The notes beneath the pieces were generated by a model, which had not been told where the DNA came from, made no database searches, and worked only from the letters and a program-made list of their open reading frames with translations. From contig NZ_JAHHXM010000018.1 of the NCBI RefSeq assembly GCF_019037185.1, forward strand, positions 1 to 64,000: a stretch of DNA of 64,000 nucleotides. The letters run 5' to 3'. How positions within the stretch are numbered: the stretch's first letter is position 1; each line of letters opens with the position of its first letter. Below are positions 57,161 to 64,000 of the stretch, piece by piece. The translations under genes were made by a program, and so were the position numbers. Source of the DNA: Oceanobacillus caeni. Its GTDB lineage: Bacteria; Bacillota; Bacilli; Bacillales; Amphibacillaceae.

Positions 57161-57277
57161 AAATGCTAGATGCAGGACTTCTCCCATGAATACGTTGCTT
57201 CCATAATTTGGCCGCTAGATAAAATTGAAAAACATGGTATAATAACGTTTTATTCATAAAAAGAAGGAGGATGCCGC

Positions 57278-57463
57278 ATGGCGAAAAAGTCTTTAGTTGT
57301 AAAACAGGAAAAGCCACAAAAATTTGCAGTTCGTGAATATAGTCGTTGTAAGCATTGCGGCAGACCACATAGTGTGTTGAAAAAATTCGAATTGTGTCGG
57401 ATCTGCCTTCGTGAATATGCAAATAAGGGTCAAATTCCTGGCCTAAAAAAAGCAAGCTGGTAA
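57278..57463 (+). CDS. rpsN: 30S ribosomal protein S14, zinc-ribbon (type Z) paralogue
   Basis: The 61-residue S14 has the C+ zinc ribbon with Cys at 24, 27, 40 and 43, and the family end [11 protein letters not shown]. The main copy of this form normally lies in the large S10-spc ribosomal cluster; no other ribosomal gene is seen here. Its N-terminus ([20 protein letters not shown]) differs from the usual main copy, so it is probably a second, divergent paralogue. AAGGAGGATGCC precedes the start, and an extended -10 TGGTATAAT lies at 57235-57243. Confidence 0.88.
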   Translation: MAKKSLVVKQEKPQKFAVREYSRCKHCGRPHSVLKKFELCRICLREYANKGQIPGLKKASW

Positions 57464-57515
57464 TTTAATGAATTAATTTTTCCCTATAAGGGATGTTTAT
57501 ATAAATCATTTCGTT

Positions 57516-57545
57516 AAGCCTTGATATGTCTTCAAGGCTTTTTTT
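57516..57545 (+). terminator. Terminator after rpsN
   Basis: AAGCCTTGA (57516-57524) and TCAAGGCTT (57532-57540) form a stem with a T run after it. Confidence 0.8.
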
Positions 57546-57654
57546 AGATGCTTGACAGAACACCCCTTTTTAATTAGGTGATGAAGGCAAGCCTTGAGTA
57601 TTTTTTAAGAGATAAGAATGTATAAAAATTTAGCTTATTAAATCTTATCATAAG

Positions 57655-57812
57655 GAAGGCCACGTCCAGCTCCAGCGCTAAAGCCGTAGCGAGACTTCCT
57701 TCACCTCCGTACGATAAGTCAACATCGACTCACTCCCGTTCGTCGTGTTTCCTTTATCTCCTACGGCTCAGTCCAGTCCGTACGTCGTTAAACGGGCGCT
57801 TGCGCTTTTGTT
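57655..57812. repeat. Bacillus-type intergenic repeat (CCAGCTCCAGCGC...GGGCGCTTGCGCTTTT)
   Basis: This GC-rich block stands out against its AT-rich surroundings. Its ends, GTCCAGCTCCAGCGC (57664-57678) and CGGGCGCTTGCGCTTTT (57793-57809), are ones I recognise from dispersed intergenic repeats of Bacillus genomes. Only one copy is in this window. The rest of the gap up to 57985 shows only a hairpin. Confidence 0.5.
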
Positions 57813-57928
57813 AAATGTATAAATGATTGTGTTCGAACTCCTTCAACATGGAGAAAAACTTCTTCCAAAAATGTCCCAATCAACTTGAAGTCTGCTATCA
57901 AAAACGAGGCCAGTCTTTAAAAGAAAAG

Positions 57929-57970
57929 GACATTACATGTTATTTTGATCAACTATGTAATGTCTTTTTG
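57929..57970. terminator. Bidirectional terminator after the sporulation lipoprotein gene
   Basis: GACATTACAT (57929-57938) pairs with ATGTAATGTC (57955-57964), with T bases on both outer sides. It lies 15 bp beyond the end of the minus-strand lipoprotein gene. Confidence 0.7.
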
Positions 57971-57984
57971 TATATGAAGTATTT

Positions 57985-58671
57985 CTATTTTGCCATGTTT
58001 AACAATTGTAATAAATCGTCAGAGGCAGATTTGTAATTTTCTCCTTGAATATCATCTTTTATGTTCTCGATGATCGTTGTTGCATCCGGGTTAGTGACTG
58101 TCAGAACTTTTACATTGCCGTTGAATAGCTCATTTACCATAGCTTTTGCCTGGGATAAATTATCATGATCATCATTTTTAGGATTGACTCCATCTGGTTC
58201 TCCTTTTCCAGACATACCTTCGTCTCCGCTAAGTAAATTTCGTTGCATATTATCGTATTGATGATTGGTAGTTTCGGCTTTATTTCTAGCTAAAACAATC
58301 GAATCGTCAATTACGAAAACTTTAATACCTGTAATGCCTTCTCCTTTTAAAATGGACTCAAAATAGGAAGAAACGCCACCCTCATGGATTCCAGAGCTAC
58401 CAATGGAACTGTAAATGTTTTGTCCTATTCCATTGTATGTATTTCCGTGAAGGTTTGTTGTCCTGCTTTTAGCATCGGTTTCACTTGGAATGATATCAGG
58501 ATTTGATATATCTCTGTTTCCATGATCAGGATTTGCTGTGTTACTAACATTTTCAGTATTGTTGTTACTGTTATCGTTATCACCATGTTCTTGGTTATCG
58601 TTGTTGCATGCGCTTAAAAGCATGCTAATAACGATTATCACCATTGCAATTGTTATTTTCATTTTCTTCAT
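57985..58671 (-). CDS. YhcN/YlaJ-type sporulation lipoprotein
   Basis: The 228-residue lipoprotein has the lipobox LLSAC with Cys at 22, followed by an Asn/Asp-rich linker of about 55 residues. The C-terminal part fits the YhcN/YlaJ family (GITGIKVFVIDDSIVLARN, KVLTVTNPDATTIIENI), whose members are made in the forespore and found in spores. GGAGGTAACAAAC precedes the ATG on the minus strand. It is a single-gene unit and supports a spore-forming host. Confidence 0.8.
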   Translation of the reverse strand: MKKMKITIAMVIIVISMLLSACNNDNQEHGDNDNSNNNTENVSNTANPDHGNRDISNPDIIPSETDAKSRTTNLHGNTYNGIGQNIYSSIGSSGIHEGGVSSYFESILKGEGITGIKVFVIDDSIVLARNKAETTNHQYDNMQRNLLSGDEGMSGKGEPDGVNPKNDDHDNLSQAKAMVNELFNGNVKVLTVTNPDATTIIENIKDDIQGENYKSASDDLLQLLNMAK

Positions 58672-58792
58672 TGTTTGTTACCTCCAAATTGTAATGTAGT
58701 TAATCATTAGGTTACCCAAAAATTATTAATGTATGAATGGTTATTTTTGGTCCATACTACATTTAAAGTAAGTAGGTTAGGAGGAATATTCT

Positions 58793-59542
58793 GTGACAAA
58801 GGATAATGAAAATAAAACATCTGAGGAAGAAAGAATATCCAGACGAAGGTTTATCAAAAGTTCAGGTGTAGCAGTTGGTGGACTAGCAGTTGGTGGTGTA
58901 ATTGGAGGCTTGATTCCTTGGCGTACTGAAGATAACAAGCAACAGCGCCAAGCTGCAAATGAAACCAAAAACTATAACCAAGCCTTAATGTTTTTTAGTC
59001 AGGCCGAATTTAAAACTGTGGAAGCAGCTACCGAACGTATCTTTCCAAAGGATCATAACGGTCCGGGGGCAAAGGACCTTGGTGTGCCGTTTTATATTGA
59101 CCATCAATTAGCGGGATCTTATGGATTTAATTCAAGAGATTATATGGAACCTCCTTTTTTTCATGGCGAAAAAGAGCAAGGTTATCAAGGCCGGTTAAAA
59201 CGTCGGGAAATTTTCCGCGTAGGATTGCGGGAACTGCAAAATTATTCCCACCAAAAATATAAGAAGGAATTTAGTGAACTGTCGACAGAGGAACAAGATG
59301 ACATCTTAAAAGATTTTGAGTCCGATAAGGTAAAACTTTCAACTATTTCTGCTAGCGGATTTTTTAATATGCTTCGTGGTGTAACTTTGGAAGGGTTGTA
59401 TAGTGATCCGCTTTACGGTGGAAATATTGATATGGACGGTTGGAGAATGCGTGACTATCCGGGGGATCAAATGAATTATCTCGATGTTATTGAAGAGGGC
59501 TTTAAAAAAATTGAGCCTCGAAGCTTACGTGATCATATGTAA
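58793..59542 (+). CDS. Gluconate 2-dehydrogenase subunit 3-like protein, Tat-exported
   Basis: The 249-residue protein has a twin-arginine signal SRRRFIK (16-22) followed by a Gly/Val-rich hydrophobic stretch. The mature part matches the small gamma subunit of membrane-bound FAD dehydrogenases (FKTVEAATERIFPKD, GADxLGVPFYIDHQL-like). It acts as the export chaperone for the catalytic subunit, which has no signal of its own, and carries it across the membrane. The GTG start has AGGAGG eight bases upstream. The partner GMC gene follows after 63 bp. Confidence 0.88.
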   Translation: MTKDNENKTSEEERISRRRFIKSSGVAVGGLAVGGVIGGLIPWRTEDNKQQRQAANETKNYNQALMFFSQAEFKTVEAATERIFPKDHNGPGAKDLGVPFYIDHQLAGSYGFNSRDYMEPPFFHGEKEQGYQGRLKRREIFRVGLRELQNYSHQKYKKEFSELSTEEQDDILKDFESDKVKLSTISASGFFNMLRGVTLEGLYSDPLYGGNIDMDGWRMRDYPGDQMNYLDVIEEGFKKIEPRSLRDHM

Positions 59543-59605
59543 TGATCATTATTTGTTGTAAGCATATATGAAAAATAATTTTGTAAATAAGGTGGTTTAA
59601 AACGT

Positions 59606-61321
59606 ATGGTTAAAAAAATGCCAAAAACGGATGTTGTAATTGTTGGTGTTGGGTGGGGAGGAGGTATTATTGCCTCCGAATTAACGAAGCAGGGACTTTC
59701 TGTAGTTGGTCTAGAGAAAGGATTAGAGCGAAGTACCGAGGATTATTATATGGTGCATGATGAATTAAGGTATGCACTGCGTTATGAATTGTTCCAGGAT
59801 TTATCTAAGTCCACACTGACCTTTAGAAGTAATGAAAAAAAGCGCGCTTTGCCAATGAGACATTATGGTTCATTTTTAATGGGGGAAGGAGTCGGTGGAG
59901 CAGGGGTACACTGGAATGGACAGACATATCGCTTCCTTCCATATGATTTTGAAATTCGTAGCCAAACGGTGGAACGTTATGGGGAAAAGAAAATTCCTAA
60001 AGGGATGACTATCCAAGATTGGGGCATAACGTATAATGAATTAGAGCCTTATTACGACAAGTTTGAAAAAATGGCAGGTATCTCAGGAGAAGAAAACCCA
60101 TTAGGGGGAAAACGTTCCGACAAATATCCGACAGGGCCAATGAAGCATTCCCCACAAATGAAGATGTTTACAGAAGCAACAAAAAAACTCGGCTATCACC
60201 CATATACCGTTCCATCAGCAAATTTATCTGAACCATATACAAACCCAGATGGGATATCTAGAGCAGCTTGTCAATATTGCTCCTTTTGCGAACGATTTGG
60301 CTGTGAATATGGAGCAAAAGCAGATCCTGTTGTAACGGTTATCCCTGTTGCTAATAAAACAGGAAAATTTGACTTGCGCACACATTCATGGGTACGTCGA
60401 ATCCTACATAAGGATGGAAAAGCAACAGGTGTACTATATACCGACTTGACGACCGGAGAGGAAATTGAACAACCAGCGGATGTAGTTGTAATAACGAGCT
60501 ATGTATTCAATAACACTAAGCTATTATTAACATCCAAAATTGGACGCCCTTATGATCCAGCTACTGGTACTGGCGTAATCGGTAAAAATTATGCTTATCA
60601 AGTCGTTAAGGGTGCGGCAACTGGTTTTTACGATGACATGGAGTTTAATAATTTTGCTGGCGCGGGAGCGTTGGGAGTAGTAATTGACGATTTTAACGGT
60701 GATAATTTCGATCATTCCGACCTTAATTTTATCCATGGCGGCTATTTAGCATTAACTCAAACTGGTGCAAGGCCGATTCAAAACAATCCAGTTCCTAAAG
60801 GAACACCTTCTTGGGGAGCAGAGTTTAAGGATAAATCACTAAAGTATGCTAATCGCTCACTATCTGTCGGTGCAATGGGAGCAAGTATGCCATTTCGCCA
60901 TCATTACTTGGATCTCGATCCAACATATAAGGATACGTTCGGAGACCCACTCCTTCGCATGACATTTGATTTTGAGGATCAAGATCGGGAACTGGCCAAG
61001 TTTACAGCCAAAAAAGCCAGAGGGATTCTTGAAGAGATGGGTGCTGATCATGTGGATGCTATGGAAGAACTTGGGCCATATGATATTACTGTTTATCAAT
61101 CAACTCATAATACGGGCGGAGTAATAATGGGAGACAATCCAGATACGTCGGCCGTCAATAACTATTCACAGATGTGGGATATGGATAATCTATTTGTTGT
61201 AGGTGCATCCTCTTTTCCACATAATAGTGGTTACAATCCAACGGGGACGGTTGGGGCATTAGCTTATCGAGCGGCGGAAGGAATTATGACGTATTCCAAA
61301 AAAGGCGGTCAACTAGTATAA
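59606..61321 (+). CDS. GMC-family FAD dehydrogenase, gluconate/sugar dehydrogenase large subunit
   Basis: The 571-residue flavoprotein has the FAD motif VIVGVGWGGG (11-20), GEGVGGAGVHWNG and the C-terminal NSGYNPTGTVGALAYRAAEG with His residues of the active site. A cluster CQYCSFCERFGC (222-233) resembles the site that binds an iron-sulfur cluster in bacterial FAD glucose and fructose dehydrogenases. It should oxidise a sugar or polyol outside the membrane. No cytochrome c subunit gene follows, so electrons may pass to a quinone or to another carrier. The substrate is unknown. Confidence 0.88.
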   Translation: MVKKMPKTDVVIVGVGWGGGIIASELTKQGLSVVGLEKGLERSTEDYYMVHDELRYALRYELFQDLSKSTLTFRSNEKKRALPMRHYGSFLMGEGVGGAGVHWNGQTYRFLPYDFEIRSQTVERYGEKKIPKGMTIQDWGITYNELEPYYDKFEKMAGISGEENPLGGKRSDKYPTGPMKHSPQMKMFTEATKKLGYHPYTVPSANLSEPYTNPDGISRAACQYCSFCERFGCEYGAKADPVVTVIPVANKTGKFDLRTHSWVRRILHKDGKATGVLYTDLTTGEEIEQPADVVVITSYVFNNTKLLLTSKIGRPYDPATGTGVIGKNYAYQVVKGAATGFYDDMEFNNFAGAGALGVVIDDFNGDNFDHSDLNFIHGGYLALTQTGARPIQNNPVPKGTPSWGAEFKDKSLKYANRSLSVGAMGASMPFRHHYLDLDPTYKDTFGDPLLRMTFDFEDQDRELAKFTAKKARGILEEMGADHVDAMEELGPYDITVYQSTHNTGGVIMGDNPDTSAVNNYSQMWDMDNLFVVGASSFPHNSGYNPTGTVGALAYRAAEGIMTYSKKGGQLV

Positions 61322-61417
61322 CAAACTATAATAAAAATCATCCGCTGATGATAAGCAAGTCAGTCTGTTTCACGCAAAAGGTACACAGATATTTTTTCCC
61401 ATTTTTAAAACATAATA

Positions 61418-61456
61418 GAACGGGCCCGAAAATTTCCACGGGTCCGTTCTTCATTT
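61418..61456 (+). terminator. Terminator after the GMC dehydrogenase gene
   Basis: AGAACGGGCCCG (61419-61430) pairs with CGGGTCCGTTCT (61439-61450), with one mismatch, followed by TCATTT. The remaining gap to 61564 shows nothing else. Confidence 0.75.
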
Positions 61457-61563
61457 ACTTTACTGGGGTTTTGCCCTAGCCTCTACTTTACCACGAATCT
61501 CACTAAAACAAATGAAGGCGCTACCGTCATGGCAATTCCTAACACTTTTTAATTAACTAACAA

Positions 61564-62073
61564 TCATTCATCAGCTTTATAATGATGTAATGGTGGAGGA
61601 ATTAACCATCCTTTTTCTTTATTCAATCGAAGAGCCTTAACCCCGAGTGCTGCTTTTTGCATATGAAACTGTCCAAACATCCCGGCAATGTCTTCTCTAA
61701 TGGATTGCCCTATAATCGTACTGCATGCGACTAATCCAGCTGCAATATTTTCTGATAACATCGCGGCAATTTCTGGGTCAGTAAAACGTGCGCCAGCTGG
61801 AATGTCTTCTAAGTGGGCTTTAGGTCGTTCGGGTGGACTTGGAGGTAATCCAACTCCATTTTCTTTTAATAACGTTTCAATTTGTTGGATTTCTTGCTGG
61901 CCATTGTTAATAGTTTCCTCAAGCAACTTTAACAAATCTTCATCACCAGCATGATTTAAGTGAGTTTGATAACCTGCAATTGCTCCTTTTGCCGTTAATA
62001 AAAAGGACCATGTACCAAATACTTCCCCATAGTGCATCGGTTCATCTTGGGGATTACCACTTAAAATTCCCAT
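61564..62073 (-). CDS. DUF3231 family protein
   Basis: The 169-residue product is an all-helical DUF3231-type protein, with GTWSFLLTAKGAIAGYQTHLNHAGD and ADIAAGLVACSTIIGQSIREDIAGMF-like segments. Many Bacillaceae carry several copies; some relatives are spore-coat or ferritin-like proteins, but no function is established. The ATG at 62073 lies seven bases after AGGAGG; two ATG codons further upstream, at 62097 and 62079, are too far or too close. The gene is alone on the minus strand. Confidence 0.78.
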   Translation of the reverse strand: MGILSGNPQDEPMHYGEVFGTWSFLLTAKGAIAGYQTHLNHAGDEDLLKLLEETINNGQQEIQQIETLLKENGVGLPPSPPERPKAHLEDIPAGARFTDPEIAAMLSENIAAGLVACSTIIGQSIREDIAGMFGQFHMQKAALGVKALRLNKEKGWLIPPPLHHYKADE

Positions 62074-62331
62074 CTTCATCCTCCTAAATAAATTCATTAT
62101 AGTGCCACCTTTCTCTTATGCACCAATTGTTATGTTTCTCAAAACGGCTTATTTCATTCACCAAAGGGGAAATTCCTCGTCCTAGTTTAACTTTTTTAAA
62201 ATGACGTTCAAATGTCCACGGATAAGTGACCTAAGACCCCATGGATAATTAATGAATACTCGTGCAAACTACAAGTATGGAACAATTATACTTGAAAGTT
62301 ATGCCTTTAGGTTAAAGGAGGATTCGTGAAC

Positions 62332-63663
62332 ATGCTATTTGAAGATCCAGTGTTGGCTAGTAGATTTTTAACATTAATGACTCTTACCTTCCATATTATT
62401 TACGCAACCATTGGGGTTGGCGTGCCATTGTTTATTATGATTGCACACTGGATTGGAATTCGAAAAAATGATGAACATTATATTATTATGGCGAGGCGCT
62501 GGTCGCGAGGATACATGGTGACTGTTGCAGTTGGGGTTGTGACAGGTACAATTATTGGACTTCAACTTTCTCTGCTTTGGCCGAATTTCATGGAAATTGC
62601 GGGGCAGATTATCGCTTTACCGCTATTTATGGAGACCTTTGCTTTTTTCTTTGAAGCCATTTTCTTAGGAATCTATGCCTATACGTGGGATCGTTTTGAT
62701 AATCAGAGAAAACACTTTTTATTATTAATCCCAGTTGCCATCGGTGGGGGAATGTCTGCTTTTTTTATTACGATTGTCAATTCGTTTATGAATACACCGA
62801 CAGGATTTGAGATGGTGGATGGTGCACTTGTTCATGCAAATCCGATTGCGGCCATGTTTAATCCAGCCATGCCGACGAAAGTATCTCATGTCGTGGCAAC
62901 CGCGTATATGACTGCTGCATTTTTATTAGCATCGATTACCGCATTTAAGTTATTAAAAGGTTCTAGGCATGTCTATTATAAAAAAGCTCTATACTTAACG
63001 ATGAAAATTGGACTGATTTTTTCTATTGCATCTGCTATTATTGGTGATTTTTCCGGAAAACTTCTTGCTGAATACCAACCAGAAAAATTAGCTGCGGCTG
63101 AATGGCATTTTGAAACTGAGGGAGAAGCACCTTTGGTCATGTATGGCTTTTTGGATAAAAACCAAGAGGTCCACTATGCTATAAAGGTTCCCTATATGCT
63201 AAGTATTCTTGCACATAGTAATCCTACAGCAGAAGTGATCGGATTGAATGAATTTAAGCCAGAAGAAACACCTCCCCTCATTGTCCATTATTTTTTTGAT
63301 TCCATGGTAACAATTGGGATGTTCTTATTGGTTCTTTCCCTTATTTATTGGATGGGGATTAGACGTCACTGGGCCTTTGTAAGATCTACATTCTTTCGTT
63401 GGTTGATTGTATTAAGTGGGCCGTTAGCCTTTCTTGCAATGGAATTTGGTTGGTGGTTAGCTGAAGTAGGAAGGCAGCCATGGATACTCCGGGGAATCAT
63501 GACGGTAGAAGAAGCGGCAACATCCAGTGATTATGTCAATGTCATGATTGTTTTATTTGCTCTATTGTATATCGTTTTAGGGGTCGGTACCGTTGTGGTG
63601 TTACGCCGAATCTTTAAAAATAATCCAATCGAAGTAGAACTAAAAGGGAATGATTCACCATGA
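62332..63663 (+). CDS. cydA: Cytochrome bd-type quinol oxidase subunit I
   Basis: This subunit has 443 residues and about nine hydrophobic segments. The N-terminal LASRFLTLMTLTFHIIYATIGVG contains the first haem His, and GRQPWILRGIMTV is near the quinol site. Length is shorter than E. coli CydA, as in the short-Q-loop CioA/YthA-like form of Bacilli. The oxidase reduces oxygen with quinol as donor. AAAGGAGG is close to both a GTG at 62326 and the ATG at 62332; I prefer the ATG for spacing. Its last four bases overlap the next start. Confidence 0.9.
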   Translation: MLFEDPVLASRFLTLMTLTFHIIYATIGVGVPLFIMIAHWIGIRKNDEHYIIMARRWSRGYMVTVAVGVVTGTIIGLQLSLLWPNFMEIAGQIIALPLFMETFAFFFEAIFLGIYAYTWDRFDNQRKHFLLLIPVAIGGGMSAFFITIVNSFMNTPTGFEMVDGALVHANPIAAMFNPAMPTKVSHVVATAYMTAAFLLASITAFKLLKGSRHVYYKKALYLTMKIGLIFSIASAIIGDFSGKLLAEYQPEKLAAAEWHFETEGEAPLVMYGFLDKNQEVHYAIKVPYMLSILAHSNPTAEVIGLNEFKPEETPPLIVHYFFDSMVTIGMFLLVLSLIYWMGIRRHWAFVRSTFFRWLIVLSGPLAFLAMEFGWWLAEVGRQPWILRGIMTVEEAATSSDYVNVMIVLFALLYIVLGVGTVVVLRRIFKNNPIEVELKGNDSP

Positions 63664-64000
63664 GTTTAGAAATTTTAGGAATAACTGTACTTTGGACATT
63701 TCTTTTCGGCTATGTCATTATCGGCTCCATTGATTACGGTGCGGGATTTTTTAATGCGTACAGTATTATCACAGGGAAGCAACATATTTTATCAAGGATT
63801 ATTCAACAGTATTTATCTCCAGTTTGGGAAATTACGAATGTGTTCTTTGTTTTCTTCTTCGTTGGAATCGTTGGCTTTTTTCCACAAACGGCTTATTACA
63901 TTGGAACGATTTTTCTTGTTCCGGGGAGTATCGGATTAATCCTTTTGGCCATTAGGGGATCTTATTATGCGTTTGAGACATATAGCTCTAGGGGGCATAA
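63660..64000 (+). CDS. cydB: Cytochrome bd-type quinol oxidase subunit II, N-terminal part
   Basis: An ATG at 63660 overlaps the subunit I stop (ATGA) and the frame stays open to the window edge, giving about 113 residues. The protein begins SLEILGITVLWTFLFGYVIIGSIDYGAGFF and continues with SPVWEITNVFFVFFFVGIVGFFP, the pattern of CydB/YthB subunits. About three hydrophobic segments are in view. The remainder lies beyond 64000. Confidence 0.9.
   Translation, partial: MSLEILGITVLWTFLFGYVIIGSIDYGAGFFNAYSIITGKQHILSRIIQQYLSPVWEITNVFFVFFFVGIVGFFPQTAYYIGTIFLVPGSIGLILLAIRGSYYAFETYSSRGH

Noticed and set aside
57827-58036. 69-codon plus-strand ORF before the sporulation lipoprotein
   Set aside because: It runs through the bidirectional terminator at 57929-57970 and into the end of the minus-strand lipoprotein gene.

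Overview
The window is a low-GC, AT-rich chromosome segment of a spore-forming member of the Bacillaceae. The signs are strong AGGAGG ribosome-binding sites, many TTG and GTG starts, a YhcN/YlaJ-type sporulation lipoprotein, gbsRAB choline genes, an AraR regulator of the Bacillus type, a yolD gene with a DinR/LexA box, and a 61-residue zinc-type ribosomal protein S14. Choline-to-betaine conversion with betaine uptake fits a salt-tolerant, soil or plant-litter organism. I cannot name the species.

Layout. 0-1 kb: right end of an IS200/IS605-type element (TnpB tail plus terminal hairpin) and an SOS-controlled yolD. 1.1-4.9 kb: a sulfonate/taurine-type ABC transporter divergent from cysK. 5.1-7.2 kb: aldehyde dehydrogenase and its DUF779 partner. 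7.5-14.1 kb: a four-gene SMC-family plasmid/DNA-defence operon of the Wadjet (Jet/Mks-Ept) type in the order jetD-jetA-jetB-jetC, with copies of a structured repeat on both sides. 15.0-25.4 kb: an eight-gene operon for uptake, CoA activation and beta-oxidation of a short-chain acid (CoA-transferase, TRAP-TAXI transporter, acyl-CoA dehydrogenase, enoyl-CoA hydratase, 3-hydroxyacyl-CoA dehydrogenase, thiolase), followed by a 2-hydroxyacid dehydrogenase and an IclR regulator. 25.5-28.6 kb: an Nramp metal transporter, an orphan Phd-type antitoxin and a luciferase-like flavin monooxygenase.

28.9-51.8 kb is a 23-kb arabinan/arabinose utilisation island. A secreted GH43 endo-arabinanase cuts arabinan outside the cell. 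AraN-P-Q imports the oligomers, presumably with a shared ATPase encoded elsewhere. Two GH51 and two cytoplasmic GH43 arabinofuranosidases release arabinose. AraA, a FGGY kinase and AraD convert it to xylulose 5-phosphate. GalM, an LacY-type symporter, DUF624 and DUF6171 proteins complete the set. AraR sits in the middle, and TACGTA-centred AraR boxes lie in several promoters, often between -35 and -10. The long gaps hold decayed genes: an araD-like pseudogene with in-frame stops and the C-terminal stub of a GH127 beta-arabinofuranosidase.

52-57 kb: betaine uptake lipoprotein, gbsR and divergent gbsAB with a 38-bp direct repeat in the shared control region, then a remarkable tandem array of seven 52-bp hairpin units. 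57.2-64 kb: a stand-alone rpsN paralogue, a sporulation lipoprotein, a Tat-exported GMC dehydrogenase pair with a Cys cluster, a DUF3231 protein and the start of a cytochrome bd oxidase operon, whose second gene runs off the window.
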